A DNA stretch of 64,000 nucleotides from CAMFLJ01 sp965279255. Lineage in GTDB: Bacteria > Actinomycetota > Acidimicrobiia > Acidimicrobiales > Acidimicrobilacustridaceae. The position numbers and the translations under genes are program-made. The notes beneath the pieces are model-generated. The model made no database searches, was not told where the DNA came from, and saw only the letters and a program-made list of their open reading frames with translations. Positions 1 to 7,206 of the stretch are shown piece by piece. The DNA is taken from positions 3,596,001 through 3,660,000 of the forward strand of contig OZ257146.1 in assembly GCA_965279255.1 (NCBI GenBank). The letters are read 5' to 3'. Positions within the stretch are counted from its first letter, which is position 1. Every line of letters starts with the position of its first letter.

Positions 1-1
1 T

Positions 2-1081
2 GATCGGCGTGCAGTACTCCGCCGCCACCCCGGGGATGGCCTCGAGGTAGCCGGCGTCGTCACGCACGTCGGGCACCAGCACCGGCTCACCGGTGCGGAA
101 GGTCCGACCGGTGACGCCGGCGTCGGACCGCATGCCGTCGAGCACCTGCCACAGGCCCCGCTGGGCTCGGCACCGCAGGCGGCCCGCGCTCTCGAGGTAC
201 ACCGACGGCATCACGTCGCCGAGGGCGAACAGCTCGTCGGCCACGACGGCACAGGCCTCGCCGACCGAGAGGGTCGCGCTGACGCGGGCGGCGGCCCGCT
301 CGGCCGCCACGGCGTCGTGGTCGCGGCCCAGGGCGGCCGCCACCGACTGCGAGAGCGTCGGCCAGGTCGGGCCGGGACGGGCCAGGTGGTAGCCCTGCGC
401 CAACGGCACCCCGGCGTCGCGCAGCCAGCACATCTCGGCGTGGGTCTCGATGCCCTCGGCGATCACGGTGGTTCCCACCTGGCCGGCGAACCCGAGCAAC
501 GAGGCCACCATCGCCTGGCGCACCCGGTCGGCGTCGATCCCGGTGATGAGCGAGCGGTCGAGCTTCAGGAACTCCGGCTGGAGGTGCACGACCTGCTGCA
601 GGCCGGCGTACCCCGAGCCCACGTCGTCGAGGGCGATCCGCGCCCCACCGCCCGTCCAGCGGCCGAGGGCGGCGCGCACGGCATCGACGTCGGCGATGGC
701 CTCCTGCTCGGTGAGCTCGAGCACCACGCGCGACGGCAGCAGCTCCCGCAGGGCCAGCACCTCAGGGGCCAGCAGGTGGCGGGGCAGCACGTTCACGAAG
801 AGCAGCCGGTCGTCGGGCGGGGCGCCCAGGTCGACGATGGCCCGCAGGCACGCCGCCTCCAGCTCGCTCGACCACCCCTCGACCGCGGCGGCGGCGAACC
901 ACTGGTCCGGCGCCCCCACGACCTCGGCGTCGACCGTGCGGGTCAGCGCCTCGTAGCCGATGACCTCACCGTCGGCGAGACGCACCACCGGCTGCACGAG
1001 CGCGTACAGCGCACCCGGCGCGAGCAGGCGCGACGCGGGTGCGCCGGAGGCGCGTGTCGACAGATCGGCGATGGGAGCCAT
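2..1081 (-). CDS. EAL-GAF c-di-GMP phosphodiesterase-like protein (3' part cut off)
   Basis: The frame is open from an ATG at 1081 to the window edge (360 codons, no stop), so the C-terminus is missing. The EAL domain begins with EAL at residues 44-46 and continues through FVNVLP, LELTEQ, ALDDVGSGYAG, FLKLD, IAEGIET and AQGYHLARP, so all the signature motifs of a catalytically competent c-di-GMP phosphodiesterase are visible. From about residue 255 the sequence looks like the start of a GAF sensor domain (VSATLSVGEACAVVADEL, then VYLESAGRLRCRAQRG). No signal peptide or membrane segment is visible, so it is probably a cytoplasmic sensor-phosphodiesterase. Its ligand is unknown. It lies head-on, codirectional, after the amidohydrolase at 1221-2660 with about 140 nt between. 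Confidence 0.85.
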   Translation of the reverse strand, partial: MAPIADLSTRASGAPASRLLAPGALYALVQPVVRLADGEVIGYEALTRTVDAEVVGAPDQWFAAAAVEGWSSELEAACLRAIVDLGAPPDDRLLFVNVLPRHLLAPEVLALRELLPSRVVLELTEQEAIADVDAVRAALGRWTGGGARIALDDVGSGYAGLQQVVHLQPEFLKLDRSLITGIDADRVRQAMVASLLGFAGQVGTTVIAEGIETHAEMCWLRDAGVPLAQGYHLARPGPTWPTLSQSVAAALGRDHDAVAAERAAARVSATLSVGEACAVVADELFALGDVMPSVYLESAGRLRCRAQRGLWQVLDGMRSDAGVTGRTFRTGEPVLVPDVRDDAGYLEAIPGVAAEYCTPI

Positions 1082-1158
1082 GGGTAGAGGTGTCGACCGG
1101 ACGGCGCCCCCGGTTGACCCCGCGTACGTGAACCTCTCGTGACCCGAACCTTGCACCC

Positions 1159-1183
1159 GGCGACCTGTCGAGGTCGGGTCGCC
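1159..1183. terminator. GC-rich hairpin after the amidohydrolase gene
   Basis: GGCGACC (1159-1165) can pair with GGTCGCC (1177-1183), or alternatively CGACCT (1161-1166) with AGGTCG (1171-1176). It sits downstream of the minus-strand amidohydrolase and upstream of the EAL gene. There is no T-tract, so its role as a terminator is tentative. Confidence 0.3.
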
Positions 1184-1220
1184 CCGAGCGCCCGAACCTC
1201 AACCGGTCCGCGGCGGTGGG

Positions 1221-2660
1221 TCAGTCGGCGCTCAGGACGGCGGCGGCCTCGGCCTCGATCACCGTGCCCTCGAAGAACGAGGGGTTGGCGCCGCCGTGCA
1301 TCCGCACCGCGTTGGCGAAGGTGAAGTCGCGGAACTGCTCGGCGTCGATCAGGCCGTGCTCGAGCAGCTCGTAGGCCTCGACCATGACGTCGCTCATCAC
1401 GGGGGCGTCCCAGTGGGAGACGTCGGAGCCGAGCATCGGCCGCAGCCGGGCCGGCGTGCCCTCGAGGTCGAGGCCGAAGGCCAGGCCCACCAGCGGGTCG
1501 TCGGCCTCGCAGCCGAAGAACATCCGCTCCTGGAACGGCTCGAGCAGGTCGTCGACCGTCGTGACGCCGGCGGCGGCGAACTCGTCCAGCTGGGCGGGGC
1601 GGCCCGGGCGGCGCCGGAGGTACTCGCCGATGCGGTCGAGGTTGGCCCTCATCTGGTCGTCGCCGTAGCGGTCGACCAGCGAGAGCACGGCCGCGACGTC
1701 GAGGTTCTCGGGGTCGAGCTCCTCGATGGCGTGCCCGCCCCGCTTGCGCCAGTGGCCGACGGTGTCGGCGAGCAGGGCCGCACCCCACGCCACGCCTCCC
1801 TCGAGGTACCCGACCCGCAGCTCGGGGAACCGACGGAACACGCCGCCGAGGAACAGCGCCTTGCACAGCACGGCATGGTTCCCGGCGATGCCGCCGATGT
1901 GGTTGAACACGTAGCTAGAGACCGAGCGGGCCGAGTGGGTGTACTGCAGCGACGAGTGGAAGGCGGGGGCCACGCCGAGCTCGACGCAGGCGGCCCACAC
2001 GGGGTCGTAGTCGTGGGCGCTGTCGAGGCCGAAGACGTCGAGGCGGCTGCCGCCGGCGACGAGGGGCCGGCTGGCGTTGCCGGCCAGCACGACCGAGCGG
2101 AAGCCCAGCTCCAGGACGGCGTGGCGCAGGCAGGCGACCGCCATGTCGGGGGTGTCCATCGGGATGACCGCTGCCGGAGCGAAGCGATCCTCGTAGCCGG
2201 CGAACAAACGCTTGATGTAGCGGTTCACGCCCTGGCAGGCGTGCTCTCGGAGGTCGTTGTCGCCGGCCTCGACCAGGCCGAGGGTGAAGCTCGGGTAGAT
2301 CGCCATGACGTCGATGCCGAGCTCGTCGAGGCGCTCGTACATGAGGCTCGGGAGGTGGGCGGTGGCCCGGTCGTGGGCGTCGGCCACGGGGTTGCCCCAC
2401 CACGACGGCATCGACGCCCACCGGTCGAGGACCTCGGGCGCGGTGCGGTCGGCCTGGAACACGGCCGTGTCGAACGGCCCCCGCACCTGCTCGGCGTAGC
2501 GGTCGGCCATGGCCGTGCCGCCGCTCTCCTCGAGGTAGCTCATGATCTCGTCGTTCACGAGCGGCATGAACTCGAGGAAGTGGCCGTCGCCGTCGAGGAT
2601 CGGGTGGCCGACCCGGCGTCGCACCTCCGCCGCGGTGAGGCCCTGCTCGGTCGTCGTCAT
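1221..2660 (-). CDS. Amidohydrolase-2 family metal-dependent hydrolase
   Basis: 479 residues. The N-terminus carries the strand-1 motif DGDGHFLEF (residues 23-31), in which the usual HxH is reduced to GxH. Further family features are the internal HSSLQYTH, FPELRVGYLEGG, and the C-terminal ERMFFGCEADDPL, where an Asp/Glu ligand is expected. Length and motifs fit the amidohydrolase_2 (TIM-barrel hydrolase/decarboxylase) proteins common in aromatic and steroid-like compound catabolism in actinobacteria. The substrate cannot be named. It is divergent from the CitE-like gene at 2789, with a perfect palindrome between them, so the pair is probably co-regulated. Confidence 0.8.
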   Translation of the reverse strand: MTTTEQGLTAAEVRRRVGHPILDGDGHFLEFMPLVNDEIMSYLEESGGTAMADRYAEQVRGPFDTAVFQADRTAPEVLDRWASMPSWWGNPVADAHDRATAHLPSLMYERLDELGIDVMAIYPSFTLGLVEAGDNDLREHACQGVNRYIKRLFAGYEDRFAPAAVIPMDTPDMAVACLRHAVLELGFRSVVLAGNASRPLVAGGSRLDVFGLDSAHDYDPVWAACVELGVAPAFHSSLQYTHSARSVSSYVFNHIGGIAGNHAVLCKALFLGGVFRRFPELRVGYLEGGVAWGAALLADTVGHWRKRGGHAIEELDPENLDVAAVLSLVDRYGDDQMRANLDRIGEYLRRRPGRPAQLDEFAAAGVTTVDDLLEPFQERMFFGCEADDPLVGLAFGLDLEGTPARLRPMLGSDVSHWDAPVMSDVMVEAYELLEHGLIDAEQFRDFTFANAVRMHGGANPSFFEGTVIEAEAAAVLSAD

Positions 2661-2712
2661 CGCACTCCCCCTGGTGCCGGGTGGGAACTCGGTCGCCCCC
2701 CGGCTCGACCAC

Positions 2713-2743
2713 GGACGCTACTTGCATCGTGCAAGTAGCGTCC
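2713..2743. promoter_or_regulatory. Perfect 14-bp palindrome between divergent genes (operator)
   Basis: The left arm GGACGCTACTTGCA (2713-2726) and right arm TGCAAGTAGCGTCC (2730-2743) are perfect inverted repeats around a 3-nt centre (TCG). The site lies between the divergent amidohydrolase (start 2660) and CitE-like (start 2789) genes. That position and the short centre favour a dimeric repressor operator (TetR- or GntR-like size) over a terminator. Confidence 0.65.
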
Positions 2744-2788
2744 TACGCAGAGCGCGGCCGGGGGGCCGGGCCGAGGCAGGGGGCAGCC

Positions 2789-3730
2789 GTGGGCAAGGAC
2801 GACGTCAGGCCGATCCGGAGCATCCTCTTCGTGGGCGGCGACGACGGCGAGCAGTTGCGGGCCAGCACCGGCTTCGGTGCCGACGCCGTGATCTGCGACC
2901 TCGAGGAGCCTCGTGAGCCGTTCTCCGACTCCCAGCGCGTCGCCGCCGGGGCCGACGTGGGGGCGTTCCTGCGCACGCTGCCCGGCTCCGACGTGCGCAC
3001 CCAGTACTTCGTGCGGGTGCGGGGGCCCCACACCGGGCTGATGTTCCGTGACCTGGCCCCGGTGGTCTGCGAGGGGCTGACCGGCGTGCTCGTGCCCAAG
3101 ATCGACGGCCGCGACGACGTCATCGCCGCCGACGCCGTGCTCACCGCTGCCGAGGTGGAGGCCGGACTCGAGCCCGGCACGATCGCCCTCTACCCGATCC
3201 TCGAGACCCCGATGGCGCTGCGCAACGCCTACGAGATCGCCGCTGCGTCCGAGCGGGTGGCGTACATGGGCGGCGCCATCTCCCGCTTCGGCGACATCCA
3301 CCAGGCCGTCGGCTACCGCTGGACCTCCGAGGGCACCGAGACCCTGTTCCTGCGCTCGAAGGTGCTGATCGACGCCAAGGCCGCCGGCATCAAGTACCCG
3401 ATCAGCGGCATGTGGGGCGGTGCCACCGACGACGTCGAGGGGTTCGTGCGCTTCGCCACCGAGCTCCGCGACCTCGGCTACTACGGGATGATGCTCGGCA
3501 TGCGCGAGCACGTGGCGCTGGCCCACGAGGTGTTCACGCCCACCGCCGCCGAGATCGCCTACTGGTCCGACCTCGACCGCCTCGCCACCGCGGCCGCCGC
3601 CGACCCCGACGCCGGGCCCATCACCTACGGCGACCCCAACGACGGCGAGGGCCACATCGTCCACGGCGCCCACGTGGCGTCGGCCCGCAAGAACCTGGCC
3701 TGGGCCCGCGACCTCGGCCTCGTCGACTGA
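2789..3730 (+). CDS. CitE-like HpcH/HpaI aldolase-citrate lyase family protein
   Basis: The GTG at 2789, preceded by an AGGCAGGGGG ribosome-binding stretch, gives 313 residues. The open frame extends upstream, but that part covers the palindrome and looks non-coding. Family features are RSILFVGGDDG at the N-terminus, CDLEEP (the acidic pair typical of CitE metal/substrate sites), YPILETPMAL and GGAISRFGDIHQAVG. These enzymes cleave or condense acyl-CoA esters such as citramalyl- or malyl-CoA, but the specific reaction is not determinable here. It is longer than typical CitE-like proteins and ends with a distinctive ITYGDPNDGEGHIVHGAHV tail. Divergent partner: the amidohydrolase at 1221-2660. 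Confidence 0.75.
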   Translation: MGKDDVRPIRSILFVGGDDGEQLRASTGFGADAVICDLEEPREPFSDSQRVAAGADVGAFLRTLPGSDVRTQYFVRVRGPHTGLMFRDLAPVVCEGLTGVLVPKIDGRDDVIAADAVLTAAEVEAGLEPGTIALYPILETPMALRNAYEIAAASERVAYMGGAISRFGDIHQAVGYRWTSEGTETLFLRSKVLIDAKAAGIKYPISGMWGGATDDVEGFVRFATELRDLGYYGMMLGMREHVALAHEVFTPTAAEIAYWSDLDRLATAAAADPDAGPITYGDPNDGEGHIVHGAHVASARKNLAWARDLGLVD

Positions 3731-3764
3731 CCCCTTCCTCTCCGCCCCTCCCCTGCCGGAAACC

Positions 3765-3870
3765 GTGCGCAGAACCCACGCCAGAGCACGGGAACAGCGC
3801 ACCGTTTCGCGCCTGAACCGATCTGGTGCGCAGAACCCACGCCAGAGCGCGCCAGATGCGCACCGTTTCG
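3765..3870. repeat. Two tandem copies of a 61-bp intergenic repeat
   Basis: The 23-bp sequence beginning GTGCGCAGAACCCACGCC occurs at 3765-3787 and again at 3826-3848. GCGCACCGTTTCG follows at 3797-3809 and 3858-3870. The unit length is therefore 61 bp. Each unit can fold, with the GTGCGC side facing GCGCAC. The same GCGCACCGTTTCG motif recurs as a perfect hairpin at 58419-58470. No coding capacity is seen. Confidence 0.75.
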
Positions 3871-3919
3871 GGGGAGGGGTCACTCGGGGACCTGGGGGGC
3901 GACGCCTAGCGTCGGCCCG

Positions 3920-4654
3920 GTGAGCGCCGACTCCCCACCCCGCGTCGAGGGCACCATCGCCATCGCCGCGGTGCTCACCGCCGTGGCCGGCTTCGTCGAC
4001 GCCCACATCTTCGTGCACGTCACCGAGGTGTTCGTGGCCAACCAGAGCGGCAACGTCGTGCTGTTCGGCATCTTCCTCGGCGAGCGGCGCTGGCCCGAGG
4101 TGGCCGCCCACATCCTGTCGATCACGATGTTCGCCATCGGCGTGGGCGTCGGCACGACGGTCCACGACCGCCGCCTGCGCGAGGGCAAGCCGCTGCGGCC
4201 CGATCTGGTCCTCTACGCCGAAGCGGCGATGCTCGCCGCGGTCATCGCCCTGCGGGTGATCGACGGGCCCTCGCCGGTGCTCACCGTCGACGCCATGGAC
4301 TACCCGGTGATCCTGCTCGGGGCCCTGGCCATGGGCCTGCAGACGGTGGTCATCGGCAAGGTCGGCTCGGTGGCGGTGGCCACGACCTACGAGTCCGGGG
4401 CCGTCGCCCGCGTCGGCGAGGAGATGGCCCTCGCCAGCCGCGGCGGCCGCTCCCCCGAGCAGCGCCGCCGCCACTCCTCGGTGGCCAAGGTGCTGCTGAT
4501 CGTGGTGGCGAGCTACGCGGGTGGCGCCACGCTCGCCGCCGCCGCCAACCGCAGCCCGGCCTGGCTACTGCTGCCCCTCGCCGTCGTGCTGGTGTGCGCC
4601 ACCCTCGCCCGTCGGGTGCTGGTCCCCCAGCCGGAGGAGCCGACACCCGGCTGA
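3920..4654 (+). CDS. DUF1275 (YoaK-like) integral membrane protein
   Basis: 244 residues from a GTG start. The N-terminal hydrophobic segment AVLTAVAGFVDAHIFV, followed by the family hallmark FVANQSGNVVLFGI, identifies DUF1275. About six membrane segments are visible, including LSITMFAIGVGVG, VILLGALAMGLQTVVIG and WLLLPLAVVLVCATLA. Family members are uncharacterised inner-membrane proteins. It stands alone between a tandem repeat and a small membrane protein gene 51 nt downstream on the same strand. Confidence 0.8.
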   Translation: MSADSPPRVEGTIAIAAVLTAVAGFVDAHIFVHVTEVFVANQSGNVVLFGIFLGERRWPEVAAHILSITMFAIGVGVGTTVHDRRLREGKPLRPDLVLYAEAAMLAAVIALRVIDGPSPVLTVDAMDYPVILLGALAMGLQTVVIGKVGSVAVATTYESGAVARVGEEMALASRGGRSPEQRRRHSSVAKVLLIVVASYAGGATLAAAANRSPAWLLLPLAVVLVCATLARRVLVPQPEEPTPG

Positions 4655-4705
4655 GCACGCCGCTCCATCCCCGATCGCCATCGGCCCCGGGGCAAGACTC
4701 GGCCC

Positions 4706-5092
4706 ATGGCGGACGACGACGGCTTCGAAAGCGACGACCTGGGCGGCATCGAGGACCCGGACGGCTACGCCGTCGCCTCGGCGGCCGGCGAGCTGAGCAC
4801 CATCGCCGGAGGGGCCAAGGTGCTGAAGGCCGCCTCCGCGGTGGCCGCCGCCCTGTGGATCCTGGCCATCGTCACGAACTTCTGGAGCTGGTGGGACATC
4901 ACCAAGAACGACAACACCGGTGGGCTGACCACCGGCGCGGTGCAGAACTCCCGGATCCTCCAGGTGTTGTCGACCACGCTGCAGAGCACCTGGGGCTACC
5001 TGCTCGTGGCGGTGGTGGCCTATGCGGGCGCCATGCTCCTGCACGGCCAGCGGATGCGCCTGCTCGTGGCCGCCATGTCCGACGACAACTGA
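4706..5092 (+). CDS. Small two-helix membrane protein, unknown
   Basis: 128 residues with an acidic N-terminus (MADDDGFESDDLGG), one hydrophobic segment around 48-63 (VAAALWILAIVTNFWSWW) and a second at about 95-112 (YLLVAVVAYAGAMLLHG). The Trp-rich first segment suggests an interfacial helix. I do not recognise the family. It is followed by two large intergenic hairpins and the convergent PadR gene. Confidence 0.6.
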   Translation: MADDDGFESDDLGGIEDPDGYAVASAAGELSTIAGGAKVLKAASAVAAALWILAIVTNFWSWWDITKNDNTGGLTTGAVQNSRILQVLSTTLQSTWGYLLVAVVAYAGAMLLHGQRMRLLVAAMSDDN

Positions 5093-5120
5093 CGACGACT
5101 GACTCGTCCCCGAACGCGAC

Positions 5121-5163
5121 GGTGGCTCACCTGGTCGCCTCTTCTGCGACCTGGTGAGCCACC
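5121..5163. repeat. Imperfect hairpin, 18-bp arms
   Basis: GGTGGCTCACCTGGTCGC (5121-5138) pairs with 5146-5163 around a 7-nt loop, with a single mismatch seven bases from the loop. It is intergenic, between convergent genes, and has no T-tract. Architecture and the GGCTCA/TGAGCC core match the neighbouring hairpin at 5182-5228. Confidence 0.75.
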
Positions 5164-5181
5164 AAGGGGACGTGCCCCCGA

Positions 5182-5228
5182 CCTCTGGCTCAGTACGTCA
5201 CCAGGAGCGTGACGAACTGAGCCAGAGG
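5182..5228. repeat. Imperfect hairpin, 20-bp arms
   Basis: CCTCTGGCTCAGTACGTCAC (5182-5201) pairs with 5209-5228 around a 7-nt loop, with one mismatch seven bases from the loop. Its core is nearly identical to the hairpin at 33791-33845, which lies inside a coding frame. It ends just before the stop of the PadR gene. Confidence 0.8.
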
Positions 5229-5238
5229 GGGACGGGGA

Positions 5239-5865
5239 TCAGTCCTCGGCGAGGATGCCGTAGAGCTTCTTGCGGGCCTCGGTGACGATGGCCACCGCTC
5301 GGGCCTGCTGCTCGGCGGAGGCGGCCGTCGAGATCTGCTTGCACGCCATCGCCATCTGGCGGAAGGCGTCCCACAGCTCCTTGACCCCGGGATCGACGCC
5401 CTGGGCGACCTGCTCCCACGGCGCGGCGTCGGGCTGCTCGGCGGCCTTGGCCCGGCCGTCGTCGGTGAGGGTGAACCGACGCTTGCCGTCGGCCTCCTCG
5501 CCGGTGACGAGGCCCTCCTCCTCCAGCATCTGGAGGGTCGGGTAGACCGAGCCGGGGCTCGGCTTCCACATGCCGTTGGTGCGCTCGGCGAGCTCACCGA
5601 TGATCTCGTAGCCGTGCATGGGCCGCTCGGCGAGCAGCGCCAGCACGGCGGCCCGCACGTCGCCCTTGCGGGCCCGGCCGCGGCCTCGGCCACGGGGGCC
5701 GCCAGGGCCGAAGCCCCGACCGGGGCCACCCCGCCAGGGCGGGCCCCAGCCTCCGTCGTCGAAGGCGGCCCGCTCGCCGTCGAGCTCGCCGACGGCGCCG
5801 GCCGGGCCGGGACGGCGTCCCCGCCATCCCCTGTGCTGCTGGTGTTCGTGATGTCGTCCGTTCAT
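5239..5865 (-). CDS. PadR-family transcriptional regulator
   Basis: The start at 5865 (MNGRHHEHQQ) is chosen because GGAGTG lies just upstream; an ATG at 5877 is also in frame. This gives 208 residues. A Gly/Arg/Pro-rich N-terminal tail of about 60 residues precedes the winged-helix domain (VRAAVLALLAERPMHGYEIIGELAERT, then SPGSVYPTLQMLEEEGLV and KRRFTLTDDGR), which is the PadR signature. The C-terminal helical part probably mediates dimerisation. PadR proteins usually repress themselves and a nearby transporter; here the divergent neighbour is an AI-2E-type membrane protein and the intergenic region holds CGATATATCG. Confidence 0.85.
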   Translation of the reverse strand: MNGRHHEHQQHRGWRGRRPGPAGAVGELDGERAAFDDGGWGPPWRGGPGRGFGPGGPRGRGRGRARKGDVRAAVLALLAERPMHGYEIIGELAERTNGMWKPSPGSVYPTLQMLEEEGLVTGEEADGKRRFTLTDDGRAKAAEQPDAAPWEQVAQGVDPGVKELWDAFRQMAMACKQISTAASAEQQARAVAIVTEARKKLYGILAED

Positions 5866-5958
5866 CGGACACTCCATTCGTGGTTCGTGAGGGCGGGGCT
5901 GCTGTCCGCGGGTCTGCGGCGGGCGCTCCGACCCCTCTCGTTCGGTTGACGACTATCA

Positions 5959-5968
5959 CGATATATCG
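5959..5968. promoter_or_regulatory. CGATATATCG palindrome, candidate PadR operator
   Basis: A perfect 10-bp AT-rich palindrome in an otherwise GC-rich region, flanked by two direct copies of TTCGGTTGAC (5941-5950 and 5976-5985). It is placed between the PadR gene and the divergent transporter. TATATC could also serve as a -10 element for the plus-strand gene. Confidence 0.5.
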
Positions 5969-6033
5969 GAATGGTTCGGTTGACAACCCCCGATTGCCGC
6001 GATGCCGAACACCGGCGGCGCGAGACTCCGCCC

Positions 6034-7206
6034 ATGCCCGACGGTGCCGAGCCAACCGCGCCGGATCAGCCCACCGCCCGTCCCGCCCGGCTCCTCGTCG
6101 AGCTCAGCACGATCACCGTGGTCACCGTCCTCGGGGCCATCACCGTCCTGCTCCTGCTGATGTGGGTCGCCCGCTCCGCCCCCACGGCCCTCACCCTCCT
6201 CGCCATCGGTGCCTTCGCCGGCCTCGCTCTCGACCCGCTCGTGGGCGCCGCCCGCCGCACGTTCAACCTCACCAGGGGCTGGGCCGCGGCGCTGGTGCTG
6301 CTCGTGCTGAGCATCGCCCTGGTGGCGTTCCTGTCGGTCGTCGGCCCCCAGCTCGCCAAGCAGACCACCGAGCTCCCCGACCAGATCCCGAAGGTCGTCG
6401 ACTCGCTCGTCGACCTCCCGATCATCGGCCCGACCCTCGCCGAGAACGACGTGCCCGCCCAGGTCCAGGACTGGCTCGGCAACCTGCCCGAGCGCGTGGC
6501 CGGCCCCGACTCCGACCTGGCCGGTGCGGTCGAGTCGATCAGCAGCGGGATCGTGAAGGCCTTCCTCGCCCTCGCCGTCATGGTCGGGCTGGTGCTCGAC
6601 GGACCACTGCTCGTCGAGCGGGTCCGCGGCCTCATCCCGAGCGAGAACCGCGTCCACGCCGACCAGCTCGGCCGGGTCGCCTACGACGTGATCGCCCGGT
6701 ACTTCGTCGGCAACCTGTTCCTGTCGTTCCTGCACGGCGTGTGGGTCGCCATCTGGGGCACCGCCCTCGGCGTGCCCCTCACCCCGTTCCTCGCGGTGTG
6801 GGCCGCGGTGACCTCGCTCGTGCCCCAGATCGGCGGCTTCCTCGGCTTCATCGTCATCGTCGCCGTGTCGCTGACCCAGGGCGTCGGCGTGGCCATCGTC
6901 ATGGGCGTCGCCTTCGGCCTCTACATGACCTTCGACAACAACGTCCTGCTGCCGGTGTTCGTGGGCCGGGCGATCGACGTCTCTGCGCCCGTCACCATGC
7001 TCGGCGCCATCGGCGGCTTCGCCGTGGCCGGGGTGGCCGGGTCGCTGCTCGCCATCCCGATCATCGGGGCGATCAAGGCGATGACGCTGTCGATGCGGGG
7101 TGAGCTGGTGGCCGCGCCACCGCTGGTCCACATCCCGCTACGGGAGCGGTGGGACCACCTCCGCCGACGGCTCCGACGCGACCGCGGCGAACGGCAGGAC
7201 CTCTAG
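6034..7206 (+). CDS. AI-2E family transporter (PerM/TqsA-like)
   Basis: 390 residues from ATG 6034. An upstream in-frame ATG at 5971 would fall beside the operator and is less likely. The family pattern is clear: two N-terminal hydrophobic segments (ITVVTVLGAITVLLLLMW, TLLAIGAFAGLALDPL), the RxFNLTRGWAAALVLL segment, a long extracytoplasmic loop, then C-terminal membrane helices with GVPLTPFLAVWAAVTSLVPQIGGFLGF and FDNNVLLPVFVGR. The transported compound is unknown. Its 3' end overlaps the convergent paralogue at 7138-8265 by 69 nt. Likely regulated by the adjacent PadR protein. Confidence 0.8.
   Translation: MPDGAEPTAPDQPTARPARLLVELSTITVVTVLGAITVLLLLMWVARSAPTALTLLAIGAFAGLALDPLVGAARRTFNLTRGWAAALVLLVLSIALVAFLSVVGPQLAKQTTELPDQIPKVVDSLVDLPIIGPTLAENDVPAQVQDWLGNLPERVAGPDSDLAGAVESISSGIVKAFLALAVMVGLVLDGPLLVERVRGLIPSENRVHADQLGRVAYDVIARYFVGNLFLSFLHGVWVAIWGTALGVPLTPFLAVWAAVTSLVPQIGGFLGFIVIVAVSLTQGVGVAIVMGVAFGLYMTFDNNVLLPVFVGRAIDVSAPVTMLGAIGGFAVAGVAGSLLAIPIIGAIKAMTLSMRGELVAAPPLVHIPLRERWDHLRRRLRRDRGERQDL

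Noticed and set aside
2657..4474. Minus-strand frame of 605 codons
   Set aside because: It runs opposite to the CitE-like and DUF1275 genes and through the intergenic repeats; no domain is recognisable.
5121..5228. Hairpins read as intrinsic terminators
   Set aside because: No run of T follows either stem and the uniform geometry suggests repeats; a terminator role is not excluded but not supported.
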